Assembly (NCBI RefSeq): GCF_006152065.1
Contig: NZ_VDFW01000045.1
Location: 1-44,006, forward strand
Source: Amycolatopsis alkalitolerans
GTDB lineage: Bacteria; Actinomycetota; Actinomycetes; Mycobacteriales; Pseudonocardiaceae
DNA: 44,006 nt
Direction of reading: 5' to 3'
Below the pieces are notes generated by a model. That model saw nothing but the letters and a program-made list of their open reading frames with translations. It had not been told where the DNA came from and did no database searches. The translations under genes and the position numbers were made by a program. Below, one piece after another: positions 32,357 to 40,672 of the stretch; position 1 is the first letter of the stretch, and every line of letters begins with the position of its first letter.

Positions 32357-33882
32357 GCGTTCTCCCCGACATCGGCGAGCACCTCGTAGTGCCCGGCGCC
32401 GAGTTCGCGGCGCAGGATCTTGCCCACCGCCGACTTCGGGATCTCCGGGACCGCGATGACCCGCTTGGGCCGTTTGAGCGAAGGCAGGCCGGAGCCTTCG
32501 CGCGCGAAGCGCCACACCTCGTCGGCCGCCCGCGCCGGATCGGTGCCCCGCTCGGGCACGAAGAAGGCGGTGACGGCCTGGCCCCACCGGTCGTCCGGGG
32601 TGCCCGCGACCACGACCTCGCGCACGGCCGGGCACCGCACCAGCGCGTCCTCGACCTCGTCGGGGTAGATGTTCTCCCCGCCGGAGTTGATCATGTCGTC
32701 GACCCGGCCCGAGACCCACAGGTCCCCGTCCTCGTCGGCGACGGCCAGATCGCCAGGGAAGTACCAGCCCTCGCGGATCGTCTTCGCGTCGGCATCGGGC
32801 CGGTTCCAGTAGCCCGCGAACGCCTCGGGGCTGGCCATCGACACCGCGACCTGCCCCTGCTCACCCGGCCCGACCAGCTCGTCAGGGCTCGCCCCGGGCT
32901 CCGGCCGGACGAGCCGGACCCGCGAGAACACCCCGGCACGCCCGGCGCTGCCGGGTTTCGCGGCCGCGTCCGGGCCGATCGAGAACGTGTAGATCTCGGT
33001 GCTGCCGAAGTGGTTCACGAACGACCGTGGCCGCAGCGTGCCCGCGAGCCGCTCGGCCAGCGCGGTGGTCATCGCGGCGCCCGCGTAGGCGATCTTCCGC
33101 ACCGAAGTGGCCTCGGCGAGGCGGCCGGTGCGCAGGAGCGCCCAGTAGATCGTGGGAACGAGGTAGAGGGTGGTGATCTCCTCGCGCACGATCAGTTCGA
33201 GCGCTTCCCCGGCGTCGAACCGGACCTGGGGCACCCAGGTGCCCGCCGTGAGGATCGTCGACAGCAGCGTGCGCATGCCCATGGTGTGGAACAGCGGCAT
33301 GACGCCGAGCGTGGTGTCGAAGCATGACTGTCCACTTTGGATCAGGTGGGCCAGTGCGGCGTAGTGCTCGGCGGAGTGGCTGCGCGGCACACCTTTGGGC
33401 TTCCCGGTGGTGCCCGACGTGTACAGCATGACACTGGTGGCGGTGTCCGCCACCGGCACGGCGGGCGCGGGCTCGGCGCGCGCGGCCTGGTGCCCGATTG
33501 CGCCGGCGGAGACCCCGCGCACGCCGGGCGCCTCCGCGAGCGCCTTCGTGACCAGTTCCTCGTTCTCCGCGTCGTAGATCACCAGCGCCGGTGCCGCGTC
33601 CGCGACGCAGTACGCCAGTTCGGGCACACCGAACCGGAACGACAGCGGCACGGAGGTCGCGCCCAGCATCTGCGCCGCCAGGTGCAGGCTCGCGAGCGGC
33701 AGCCCGCCGGCGAGCACCAGCACCACGCGGTCGCCCACGCCCACACCCTGTTCGCCGAGTGCGCTGGCCAGGCGGCTCGTGTGGTCGTCCCATTCCGCGT
33801 AGCTGAGGGGATTCGCGCCGCCGACCGCCCGGCGCGCCGGATAGCGCTCGGCGGTCCAGCGCAGTGCCGTGCCCAGATCCAT
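32353..33882 (-). CDS. AMP-forming acyl/aryl-CoA ligase (HmfD-like)
   Basis: 509 residues from ATG 33882, with GGAGA 8 bases upstream (GTG 33885 is also possible). The AMP-binding motif YTSGTTGKPKG is at 154-164, NHFGSTE precedes the central part, GWYFPGDLAVADEDGDLWVSGR is the hinge region, and the catalytic Lys is Lys488 in KSAVGKILRREL. It activates a carboxylic acid with ATP and CoA. The closest type is aryl-CoA ligases such as 4-chlorobenzoate-CoA ligase. As first gene of the leftward operon before the molybdenum hydroxylase, 2-furoate is the expected substrate if the cluster is Hmf-like. Benzoate-like acids are the alternative. Confidence 0.93.
   Translation of the reverse strand: MDLGTALRWTAERYPARRAVGGANPLSYAEWDDHTSRLASALGEQGVGVGDRVVLVLAGGLPLASLHLAAQMLGATSVPLSFRFGVPELAYCVADAAPALVIYDAENEELVTKALAEAPGVRGVSAGAIGHQAARAEPAPAVPVADTATSVMLYTSGTTGKPKGVPRSHSAEHYAALAHLIQSGQSCFDTTLGVMPLFHTMGMRTLLSTILTAGTWVPQVRFDAGEALELIVREEITTLYLVPTIYWALLRTGRLAEATSVRKIAYAGAAMTTALAERLAGTLRPRSFVNHFGSTEIYTFSIGPDAAAKPGSAGRAGVFSRVRLVRPEPGASPDELVGPGEQGQVAVSMASPEAFAGYWNRPDADAKTIREGWYFPGDLAVADEDGDLWVSGRVDDMINSGGENIYPDEVEDALVRCPAVREVVVAGTPDDRWGQAVTAFFVPERGTDPARAADEVWRFAREGSGLPSLKRPKRVIAVPEIPKSAVGKILRRELGAGHYEVLADVGENA
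33332..33342 (-). repeat. dispersed motif TCCAAAGTGGA inside the CoA ligase
   Basis: Coded by CAA AGT GGA, three codons rare in this DNA. The same variant recurs at 37969-37979. Confidence 0.5.
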
Positions 33883-33953
33883 CACTGTTCTCCGTTGTCA
33901 CCGTTCGGGATGCGGAAGGGAGGTCCGCCCGGCAATAGTGCGATCAGCATCAT

Positions 33954-33981
33954 CTGTTTCAGACTGTCCAGAACGTACGAT
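33954..33981 (+). promoter_or_regulatory. promoter-like elements before the PadR gene, in the divergent region
   Basis: CTGTTT at 33954-33959 and TACGAT at 33976-33981 are 16 bp apart. The start of transcription would fall about 33988, so the ATG at 33994 would be almost leaderless. The same 108-bp gap must also contain the promoter for the leftward ligase operon, so one regulator could control both directions. Confidence 0.35.
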
Positions 33982-33993
33982 AGCCTTCGTGGC

Positions 33994-34572
33994 ATGTCAA
34001 GCGTCCGCCTGTCCACGACGTCGTACGTCGTCCTCGGCATGATCGCGCTGCGCGGCCCGTCGACCCCGTACGACCTCAAGCGCGCGGTCGGCCGGTCGAT
34101 CGGCTACTTCTGGAGCTTTCCCCACGCGCAGCTGTATTCGGAGCCGAAGCGGCTCGAAGAGGCGGGCCTGCTCGACCTCGAGGAGGAGCGGCACGGGCGC
34201 CGCCGGAAGCTGTACACGATCACCGCGGAAGGCCGGGCGGCGCTGCGGGATTGGCTCGCGGAACCGGTGAACGCGCATTTCGAACTCCGCGACGTCGCCG
34301 AGATCAAGCTGTTCTTCAACGAACTCGCCGGGCCCGACGACGTGGCCAGCCTCGCGGCGAGCCAGATCGAGCAGCACGAACGCCGCATCGCCGACTACGA
34401 GGACATGAAGGCGAAATACGGCGACATCGACGACGTGGCCACCCGCATGGTGACCCTGGAACTGGGGCTCGGTATGGAACACGCGGCGCTCGAGTTCTGG
34501 CAGCGTGTCGCCGGGCAGGTCGCGCGCGGCGAGTTCCCGTCCTCGGCGCGCAACGCGGCCAGGGCCGGATAG
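33994..34572 (+). CDS. PadR-family transcriptional regulator
   Basis: 192 residues, ATG 33994. The N-terminal winged helix (TSYVVLGMIALRGPSTPYDLKRAV, residues 9-32 shown only in part by position, and YSEPKRLEEAGLLDLEEE) is followed by an acidic C-terminal coiled-coil dimerisation half, the longer class of PadR (PF03551 type plus C-terminal helix). PadR proteins usually repress genes for phenolic acids. The gene is divergent from the ligase/Mo-hydroxylase operon and sits 100 bp before the decarboxylase on the same strand, so it probably controls both. Confidence 0.92.
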   Translation: MSSVRLSTTSYVVLGMIALRGPSTPYDLKRAVGRSIGYFWSFPHAQLYSEPKRLEEAGLLDLEEERHGRRRKLYTITAEGRAALRDWLAEPVNAHFELRDVAEIKLFFNELAGPDDVASLAASQIEQHERRIADYEDMKAKYGDIDDVATRMVTLELGLGMEHAALEFWQRVAGQVARGEFPSSARNAARAG

Positions 34573-34611
34573 CCGCTCCCTATCGCTGCCATCACGCTTC
34601 ACCCCTTGCCG

Positions 34612-34636
34612 CGACACCGCGCCGGCCGCAGTGTCG
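34612..34636. repeat. inverted repeat between PadR and the decarboxylase
   Basis: CGACAC at 34612-34617 and GTGTCG at 34631-34636 are separated by 13 bases that are mostly GC. It lies 36 bp before the decarboxylase ATG and could be an operator or an RNA stem in the leader. Confidence 0.3.
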
Positions 34637-34672
34637 TGACTGACCCGTTGCCGTCGATTTCGCGGAGCGAGC

Positions 34673-36058
34673 ATGACACCCGGCGCTGACCTTCGCACCT
34701 GGCTCGGCCGCCTGGCCTCGACCGGCCGCCTCGCGCTGGCCGGCCCCGGTATCGACCTGCGCTTCGGCGTCGCCGGGGTGGCCAACCGCCTCGACGGCCG
34801 TCAGGCCACGCTCTTCCCACGGCCCGGCGGGCACCCCGTGCCGATCGTGTCGGGCCTGCTGTCGCAACGGTCCTGGATGGCCGAAGCGGCCGGCGTCGCC
34901 GAACGCGATCTGGTCCCCCGCTTCCAGGAAGCCTGCCGCGATCCGCTGCCCGGTCAGGAGATCACCGCCGCGCCCGTGCAGGAGGTCGTGCACCGGGACG
35001 TCGACCTCACCCGGCTGCTGCCGCTGCCGACGCACAACGAGCACGACCACGGGCCCTATCTCACCGCCGGCCTGCTGATCACCCGCGACGCGCACGGACG
35101 GCAGAACGTGTCGATCCACCGGCTGCAGGTCAGCGGGCCCGACCGGCTCGGCGCGCTGCTGCTGCCCCGCCACACGCTCGCCTTCTTCCGGGACCGGGAA
35201 GGCGCGGGCGAGGATCTCGACGTGGCGATCGTGGTGGGCGCGGACCCGCTCACCCTGATGGCCTCGCAGGCGATCGTGCCACTCGGCCAGGACGAACTGG
35301 AGATCTCCGGCGCCCTGCGCGGATCGCCGCTGCCGCTCGTGCGGTGCCTCGGCAGCGAGATCCGGGTGCCCGCGAACGCCGAGATCGTGCTGGAGGGCAG
35401 GTTGCTGGCGCGGGTTCGTGAACCGGAGGGCCCGTTCGGCGAATTCCCGCAGTATTACGGAGAACGCGCGGACCGGCACGTGATCGAGGTCAGCACGGTG
35501 ACCCACCGCCGCGATCCGCTCTACCACACGATCGTCGGCGGCGGCCGCGAACACCTGCTGCTCGGCTGCATCCCGCGCGAGGGATCGTTCCTGTCCGAAC
35601 TGCGCCGCACCTTCCCGTGCGTGACCGCGGTGCACCTGCCCGTCGGCGGCGCCTGCCGCTACCACCTCCACGTCCAGGTCGACCGGCCCGCGCCGGGCGA
35701 GGCACGCAACGTCATTCTCGCCGCGCTTTCGGTGCACTACGACATCAAGCACGTGACGGTCGTCGACGCCGACGTCGACGTGGCGAACCCGGCCGAGGTG
35801 GAATGGGCGGTGGCGACCCGGTTCCAGGCCGATCGCGATCTGATCGTCGTGCCGGGCACGCAGGCGTCCAAACTGGACCCGTCCACGTCGGCCGGGGTCG
35901 GCGCGAAGATGGGCCTCGACGCGACGATCCCGGCCGGTGCCGAGCCGATGCGCTTCACCAGGATCGGGGTGCCGGGTCAGGACGAGCTGGACATCGGTGC
36001 CCTCACCCGCGACGCGCCCGCGAACTGGGCGGACGCGCTCAACCGTCCTCGGCCATAG
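34673..36058 (+). CDS. UbiD-family prFMN-dependent decarboxylase (HmfF-like candidate)
   Basis: 461 residues. By position against Fdc1, the catalytic triad is Arg150 in NVSIHR, Glu252 and Glu257 in EPEGPFGEF. Metal/phosphate ligands fit Asn145, His167 in PRHTLAFF and probably Glu210 in LEISGALRG. The C-terminal half includes CRYHLHVQV, HYDIKHVTVVD, and EVEWAVATRFQADRDLIV. The family removes CO2 from unsaturated or aromatic acids using prenylated FMN. The closest functional fit is HmfF (furan-2,5-dicarboxylate decarboxylase) because of the neighbouring hydroxylase, ligase and crotonase set. Pyrrole-carboxylate or other aryl acid substrates remain possible. No UbiX-type prFMN synthase is in the window. 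Its last 20 bp overlap the convergent TetR gene. Confidence 0.9.
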   Translation: MTPGADLRTWLGRLASTGRLALAGPGIDLRFGVAGVANRLDGRQATLFPRPGGHPVPIVSGLLSQRSWMAEAAGVAERDLVPRFQEACRDPLPGQEITAAPVQEVVHRDVDLTRLLPLPTHNEHDHGPYLTAGLLITRDAHGRQNVSIHRLQVSGPDRLGALLLPRHTLAFFRDREGAGEDLDVAIVVGADPLTLMASQAIVPLGQDELEISGALRGSPLPLVRCLGSEIRVPANAEIVLEGRLLARVREPEGPFGEFPQYYGERADRHVIEVSTVTHRRDPLYHTIVGGGREHLLLGCIPREGSFLSELRRTFPCVTAVHLPVGGACRYHLHVQVDRPAPGEARNVILAALSVHYDIKHVTVVDADVDVANPAEVEWAVATRFQADRDLIVVPGTQASKLDPSTSAGVGAKMGLDATIPAGAEPMRFTRIGVPGQDELDIGALTRDAPANWADALNRPRP

Positions 36059-36647
36059 CTTCGAGGATCCGGTCGTGAACCGCCAGCACGCGGGCATCGA
36101 GCCGGTTGACCGGAATCCCGAGGTCACGCGCGAGTGACTCGCGGAAGATGAGGTAACCCTTGTACGCCGCCACCATGAACGCGTGCGTGGCGACCGCGTC
36201 GGCTTCGGCCGGCAGGTCCCCGGTCCGCTGATCGCGTTCGAGCGCCGCCCGTGTCTTGTCGATCTCCGGCAGGACGTGGTAGTCCGGGTCGCCGTCGATC
36301 GCGAGCATCGCCTCGACGAACGTCGACCGCGGATTCCGCAGCGCGCTGCGGAACTTCGCCCGGCGCCGCTGGATGAACGGCATCTCCCAGTGCCGTCTGG
36401 CCCCGGCCGCCCACTCCCTCGCCCGGTAGGCCACCGCCGCCCGCAACAATGAGCGGCGATCACCGAAGTACTGGTAGATCTGGCCACGGTTCACTCCGGC
36501 GCGGTCCGCGACCTCCTGCAGGTTCAGCCCGGCGAAGATGCCGTCGCGCTGGAGCAGATCGAAGGTGGCTTCGAGCAGGTCTGCCTCGGTGCGAGCCCGG
36601 TCGCGTATTCGCCGGGCCTGGGCCGCTTGCTCGGCAGCTTCGTTCAC
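36039..36647 (-). CDS. TetR-family transcriptional regulator
   Basis: 202 residues. The N-terminal helix-turn-helix is LNLQEVADRAGVNRGQIYQYFGDRRSLLRAAV (only the core QEVADRAGVNRGQIYQYFG is certain), then a helical ligand-binding domain. It overlaps the end of the convergent decarboxylase gene by 20 bp. It lies 54 bp downstream of the CoA-transferase stop and probably forms the last gene of the 36.0-41.6 kb operon. A perfect TetR-type palindrome at 41685-41701 heads that operon, which suggests negative autoregulation. Confidence 0.92.
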   Translation of the reverse strand: MNEAAEQAAQARRIRDRARTEADLLEATFDLLQRDGIFAGLNLQEVADRAGVNRGQIYQYFGDRRSLLRAAVAYRAREWAAGARRHWEMPFIQRRRAKFRSALRNPRSTFVEAMLAIDGDPDYHVLPEIDKTRAALERDQRTGDLPAEADAVATHAFMVAAYKGYLIFRESLARDLGIPVNRLDARVLAVHDRILEAMAEDG

Positions 36648-36701
36648 CTGAACTCCCGGATAGGATTCGTTTTGGGCGCGGGGCCGAGCTTACTGAGCGG
36701 C

Positions 36702-37880
36702 TCACACCACTCCGTTCTCCCGTAGCGTGTCGATCTCGGGCACGGTCAGCCCGAGCAACTCGCCGAGCACCTCGTCGGTATGCGCGCCCAGCGCGGTGCC
36801 GGCCCAGCGCACGGCGCCGGGCGTCGCGCTCATCCGCGGCAGCGGAGCGACCATCGGGATGTCGCCCAGTTCCGGATCGGGCACGGTGACGACCGAGCCC
36901 CGGGCCCGGCAGTGCGGATCGTTCATCAGGTCCGCGACGCTCATGATCGGCGAGGCGGGGATGTCCGCGTCGCTCAGCATCTTGACGACCTCGTCGGCGC
37001 GCAGCCGCGACACCCACGCACCGATGAGCGGATAGAGCTCGTCCTGGTGTTCCACCCGCGCCGCCCGCTCGGCGAACCGGGCATCGGCGGCCAATTCCGG
37101 CTGGTTCATGACCGTCGCCAGCCGGCGGAAAAGCGGATCGGTGCCGGCGTGCAACGAAACCCGCTGGCCGTCGGCGGTTTCGAAGTCCGACGCCGGGACG
37201 ATCGACGGGTTCTTGTTGCCGAGGCGCTCGCGAACCTGCCGTTGCAGGCCGAACGCCGTCACCGAATCCTCGCTCGACCGTAGCGCCGCTTCGTACAGCG
37301 CCAGATCGATCACCTGCCCGGCACCCGATACGCGGTCCCGGTGGTAGAGCGCGGTCACCACGGAGAAGGCCGCCAGATACGCGCCCATGTAGTCGACGAC
37401 GGAGTATCCGCTGCGCACCGGCGGGTTCCCCGGCTCGCCCGTGACGTAGGTCAGGCCACTGTAGGCGCTGGCGATCCGGTCGAACGCGCCCCGGTCGCGG
37501 TACGGTCCCTCCAAGCCGAATCCGGTGAGATACAGGAAGATCCCCCGGGGGTTGAGCGGCCGCAGGTGTGCGGGCAGCATCCGGTAGCGCTCGAGCGTCG
37601 GCGGGCGGAAGTTGGTCACGACCACGTCGAACCGTGGCACGAGCCGGTGCAACAGCGCCTGCCCGGCCGGTGTCCGCAGGTCGAGGGACACGGACTTCTT
37701 GTTCCGCCCCTCCTGCAGCCAGCTGGGCGATCGCCCGCCGGCGCGGGTGAAGTCCCCGGTCTTCGGGTCCTCGATCTTGACCACCTCGGCGCCGAAGTCG
37801 CCGAGGATCGTCGCCGAGACCGGTCCGGCGAGAACGGTCGCGGCGTCGAGTACCTTCACGCCGGCCAGTGCGTCGCTCAT
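36702..37880 (-). CDS. class III CoA-transferase (CaiB/BaiF family)
   Basis: 392 residues, ATG 37880 with a GGGAGG region about 10 bases upstream. The start LAGVKVLDAATVLAGPVSATILGDFGAEVVK is typical, given here only by its position 5-35. KKSVSLDL follows, then the nucleophilic Asp163 in SVVDYMGAY. These enzymes move CoA from one thioester to a carboxylic acid. It lies between the substrate-binding lipoprotein (stop 37903) and TetR. Substrate activation for the compound imported by the adjacent ABC system is the likely job. In phthalate-degrading anaerobes this class works with a UbiD protein, but the UbiD gene here belongs to the divergent block. Confidence 0.93.
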   Translation of the reverse strand: MSDALAGVKVLDAATVLAGPVSATILGDFGAEVVKIEDPKTGDFTRAGGRSPSWLQEGRNKKSVSLDLRTPAGQALLHRLVPRFDVVVTNFRPPTLERYRMLPAHLRPLNPRGIFLYLTGFGLEGPYRDRGAFDRIASAYSGLTYVTGEPGNPPVRSGYSVVDYMGAYLAAFSVVTALYHRDRVSGAGQVIDLALYEAALRSSEDSVTAFGLQRQVRERLGNKNPSIVPASDFETADGQRVSLHAGTDPLFRRLATVMNQPELAADARFAERAARVEHQDELYPLIGAWVSRLRADEVVKMLSDADIPASPIMSVADLMNDPHCRARGSVVTVPDPELGDIPMVAPLPRMSATPGAVRWAGTALGAHTDEVLGELLGLTVPEIDTLRENGVV

Positions 37881-37902
37881 CCTGCGGTTGCCTCCCTGCT
37901 CG

Positions 37903-39015
37903 TCACTTACCCTGTGCCGCGTCGATGACCAGCGACAGATCCACCAGCTCACCGGGCTTGACGGCGTCTCCACTTTGGAGCGTGTTCGGTACGGCCCGGT
38001 ACATCTGCTGGAGGCTGTCCACGGATTGCGCGGGAACGTTGAAATCGAACGGAACCGACGGAGCGACCTTCAGTGACGCCACGCTCGCGCCGAGTTCCTT
38101 GGCCATCGCAGCCATGACGTCGGCGTTCTGGTGGTAGTCGCCGGTGAGGTAGGTGTTCACGGTGCGTTCGAGTGCGCGGAAGAAGGCGACCCCCGCCGCC
38201 CGGTGGGCATCGAGCAGAGACGTGGTCGCGAAGTACCCGGCAATCTGGATGCTGGCCGGATACACGGATTCGGCAAGGAACGAGGCACCGGGTTCGAGGC
38301 CGGCCGTGTAGGGCGGCCCGAGCGTCGCCCCATCGATGCTTCCACTGTTGAGGGCCTGCGCCATCGCGGAGATGTCCTTGAAGGGCGTCATCTGCACGTC
38401 ACCCGGGCTGAGCCCGCCCTTCGTGATCAGCTCGTACAGGCCGTACTCCGAGGGCGCGGCCAGCCCGCCGGGGTTGACGCCGATGTTCTTTCCCTTCAAC
38501 GTCTTCGGGTCGAAATCGGCGGCCGAGTGCCCGTACTTGGTGCTCATGTACACGCCGCTGTCCGGCGCGGAGGAGGCCACGCCCGAAACCCAGCGAATCG
38601 GCACGCCGTGCCGGAGCGCGTTGAAGACGAGCGCCTGCGCCCCGGCGTAGACGAGATCGACCTTGTTCTGGCCCAGCAGGGTGAGCAGGTTCGGGACCGT
38701 GTCGGTCACGAAGGTGACGTCGAGGTTCTCCTTCTCGAACTGCCCGTACGCCTTCGCCAGGAGCGCGGGGGCCTCCAGCTCGAGCTTCGAGGGGATGCCG
38801 ACCTGGAGCGTCTCGCGGGACGGCAGCGGTTTGGGCTGCGGGGTTCCCGGCCCGCCGGCCAGGCTCACCCCGGCCGGCAGCACCGACACCTGACGCGCGT
38901 CGGCCGCCTGGCTCGCACCGGCACCGTTGCCGGACGGGGCGCACCCGGTCGTCAATGCCAGGCCGGCAGCGACGACTGTGACGCACACGGCCCATTTGCG
39001 GTGGAATCTGAACAT
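37903..39015 (-). CDS. ABC transporter substrate-binding lipoprotein (NMT1/SsuA type)
   Basis: 370 residues with signal peptide and lipobox LTTGC (Cys25), then a linker of about 45 residues rich in Ala, Gly and Pro. The mature domain starts ETLQVGIPSKLELEAPALLAKAYG. DLVYAGAQALVFNALRHGVPIRWVSGV and GKNIGVNPGGLAAPSEYGL mark the two lobes. It belongs to the same broad family as the lipoprotein at 13128, though the linker and the second lobe differ. It belongs with permease 39043 and ATPase 39884. The ligand is unknown, and an organic acid is plausible. Confidence 0.9.
   Translation of the reverse strand: MFRFHRKWAVCVTVVAAGLALTTGCAPSGNGAGASQAADARQVSVLPAGVSLAGGPGTPQPKPLPSRETLQVGIPSKLELEAPALLAKAYGQFEKENLDVTFVTDTVPNLLTLLGQNKVDLVYAGAQALVFNALRHGVPIRWVSGVASSAPDSGVYMSTKYGHSAADFDPKTLKGKNIGVNPGGLAAPSEYGLYELITKGGLSPGDVQMTPFKDISAMAQALNSGSIDGATLGPPYTAGLEPGASFLAESVYPASIQIAGYFATTSLLDAHRAAGVAFFRALERTVNTYLTGDYHQNADVMAAMAKELGASVASLKVAPSVPFDFNVPAQSVDSLQQMYRAVPNTLQSGDAVKPGELVDLSLVIDAAQGK
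37969..37979 (-). repeat. dispersed motif TCCAAAGTGGA inside the substrate-binding lipoprotein
   Basis: Again CAA AGT GGA codons, as at 33332-33342. Confidence 0.5.
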
Positions 39016-39042
39016 CGCTTTCTCCTACCGTGCCGAAAAGGC

Positions 39043-39909
39043 TCAGGAATGACGGAATCGTGGTCGTTGTTGCGGGATCGCGAATTTAAGCGCGAAGCTG
39101 ACGAGACCGGTGAAGGCGACCCCGATCAGCCCGGCGATGACCACCCCGGCGTACATCGTGCCGGGATCGAACACCTGCGATCGCTGGAAGATCAGGTAAC
39201 CGAGACCCCTGTCGCCCGAGACCATCTCGATGCCGACGATCACGAGAATGGCGATACCGGCGGTCAGCCTGATCGCGGTCGCGATGGCCGGCAGGGCGGC
39301 CGGGATGATGACGTGCCGCAGCAGTTGCATGCGTTTCGCGCCGAACACGGCCGCCGCGTCGCGGTAGCCCTGCTCGACCGAGATGACGGCGGTGGTCGAG
39401 GCGAGCACCACGATGAAGAAGACCGACACCGCCACCAACACGATCTGCGGCGTCGAGCCGAGCCCGAACACCAGGAGGAACACCGGGAACAGCGCGAGTT
39501 TCGGCAGCGTGTACAGCGCGACCAGCGTGTGTTCGAGCGCGGACCGGGCCACCCAGGACAGGCCGAGCAGCACGCCCAGCGCGACGCCGGACGCCACGCC
39601 GGCCCCGTACCCGATGAGCAGGCTGCGCACGGTCGCGGTGATGGCGCCGGTCATCGTACCGTCCTGAATGGACCGGACACCCGCCTGCCAGATGGTGGAC
39701 GGCGCCGGGAAGAACCGCGTGTCGAGGGACCCGAACCGAGCCGAAACCTCCCACGCCGCGACCAGCAGCACCGGGGTGGCCCAAGCCAGTATGAGGCCGG
39801 CGATCCGCCGGCTACGGGCGTGCCGTTTCGGGTCCAGCTCGGCCGGGCCCGGCGCGCGCCGCACGAGGTCGCGGCCGAGCTGGTCATGCGACGTCATGAG
39901 CGTGCTCAC
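39043..39909 (-). CDS. ABC transporter permease (SsuC/TauC type)
   Basis: 288 residues, six membrane helices after an unusually long polar N-terminus of about 35 residues. The loop that contacts the ATPase reads AAAVFGAKRMQLLRHVIIPAALP. The GTG at 39909 has GAGGTGG about 6 bases upstream; ATG 39897 is the alternative. It overlaps the ATPase end by 14-26 bp. The single permease gene contrasts with the two permeases of the transporter at 14-16 kb. Confidence 0.92.
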   Translation of the reverse strand: MSTLMTSHDQLGRDLVRRAPGPAELDPKRHARSRRIAGLILAWATPVLLVAAWEVSARFGSLDTRFFPAPSTIWQAGVRSIQDGTMTGAITATVRSLLIGYGAGVASGVALGVLLGLSWVARSALEHTLVALYTLPKLALFPVFLLVFGLGSTPQIVLVAVSVFFIVVLASTTAVISVEQGYRDAAAVFGAKRMQLLRHVIIPAALPAIATAIRLTAGIAILVIVGIEMVSGDRGLGYLIFQRSQVFDPGTMYAGVVIAGLIGVAFTGLVSFALKFAIPQQRPRFRHS

Positions 39910-40672
39910 GTTCTTCCACCTCGCCTTTCAGCAGTCGCCAGATCTGGTCTTCGAGTGCGCCGAACTCGGCGGTCGAGCGGGCGTCCCACGTTCGGGGCCG
40001 CGCGAAGGGGACTTCGATGTCTTCGAGGATGCGTCCGGGGCGTGCGGACATGACGACGACCCGGTCGGCCAGCAGCAAGGCCTCGTCGATGGAATGGGTG
40101 ACGAACAGGATGGTCCGGCGGTTCGCCTCCCATACCCGTAGCAACTCCTGCTGCAGGACCAGGCGCAACTGGGCGTCCAGTGCCGCGAACGGCTCGTCCA
40201 TCAGCAGGATCTCGGGGTTCGCCACGAACGCCCGCGCCAGCGCGACTCGCTGCCGCATCCCGCCGGACAGCGTTGCCGGGTAAGCGGATTCGAAACCGGT
40301 CACTCCGGCGCGTTCGATCCAGGCGCGAGCGGCCTCGTTCGCGCGGGCGCGGGAGACGCCGGCGATGTCGAGCGGTAACCGGACGTTCGCGAGGACCGTC
40401 TTCCACGGGAAGATCCCATAGTCCTGGAAGACCATCGAGCACAGCGGCGCCTTCGGATCGGCCCGGTCGATGACGAGTTCGCCGGCCGACGGGGCGGCCA
40501 GGCCCGCGACGATGCGCAGCAAAGTGGACTTCCCGCACCCCGACGGGCCCACGATCGCCACGAACTGCCCCCGGTCCACGGCGAAGTCGACCGGTCCGAG
40601 CGCGTGCACCGTGTGGCGGCGGGCGATGAACGTCCGCGACACGCCGGTTGCGCTGATCACGACATCGGACAT
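39884..40672 (-). CDS. ABC transporter ATPase (SsuB/TauB family)
   Basis: 262 residues from ATG 40672, GAGAGGAAC upstream. Walker A GPSGCGKSTLL, Q-loop FQDYGIFPW, signature LSGGMRQRVALARAF, Walker B LLMDEPFAALD and the switch FVTHSIDEA are all present. The codons for the Walker A Ser-Thr-Leu are AT-rich (part of the dispersed GTGGA motif). Its start is inside the alpha/beta hydrolase end, a 16-bp overlap, so hydrolase and transporter are made together. Confidence 0.95.
   Translation of the reverse strand: MSDVVISATGVSRTFIARRHTVHALGPVDFAVDRGQFVAIVGPSGCGKSTLLRIVAGLAAPSAGELVIDRADPKAPLCSMVFQDYGIFPWKTVLANVRLPLDIAGVSRARANEAARAWIERAGVTGFESAYPATLSGGMRQRVALARAFVANPEILLMDEPFAALDAQLRLVLQQELLRVWEANRRTILFVTHSIDEALLLADRVVVMSARPGRILEDIEVPFARPRTWDARSTAEFGALEDQIWRLLKGEVEEREHAHDVA

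Noticed and set aside
30090..32372. 760-codon frame inside the molybdenum large subunit
   Set aside because: Frame-shifted shadow of a gene with all expected landmarks; it is Arg-rich and has no motif.
34673..37880. Phthaloyl-CoA decarboxylase with a class III CoA-transferase
   Set aside because: The transferase belongs to a different, convergent operon, and no second transferase subunit or dearomatising reductase is present. The Hmf reading explains more neighbours.
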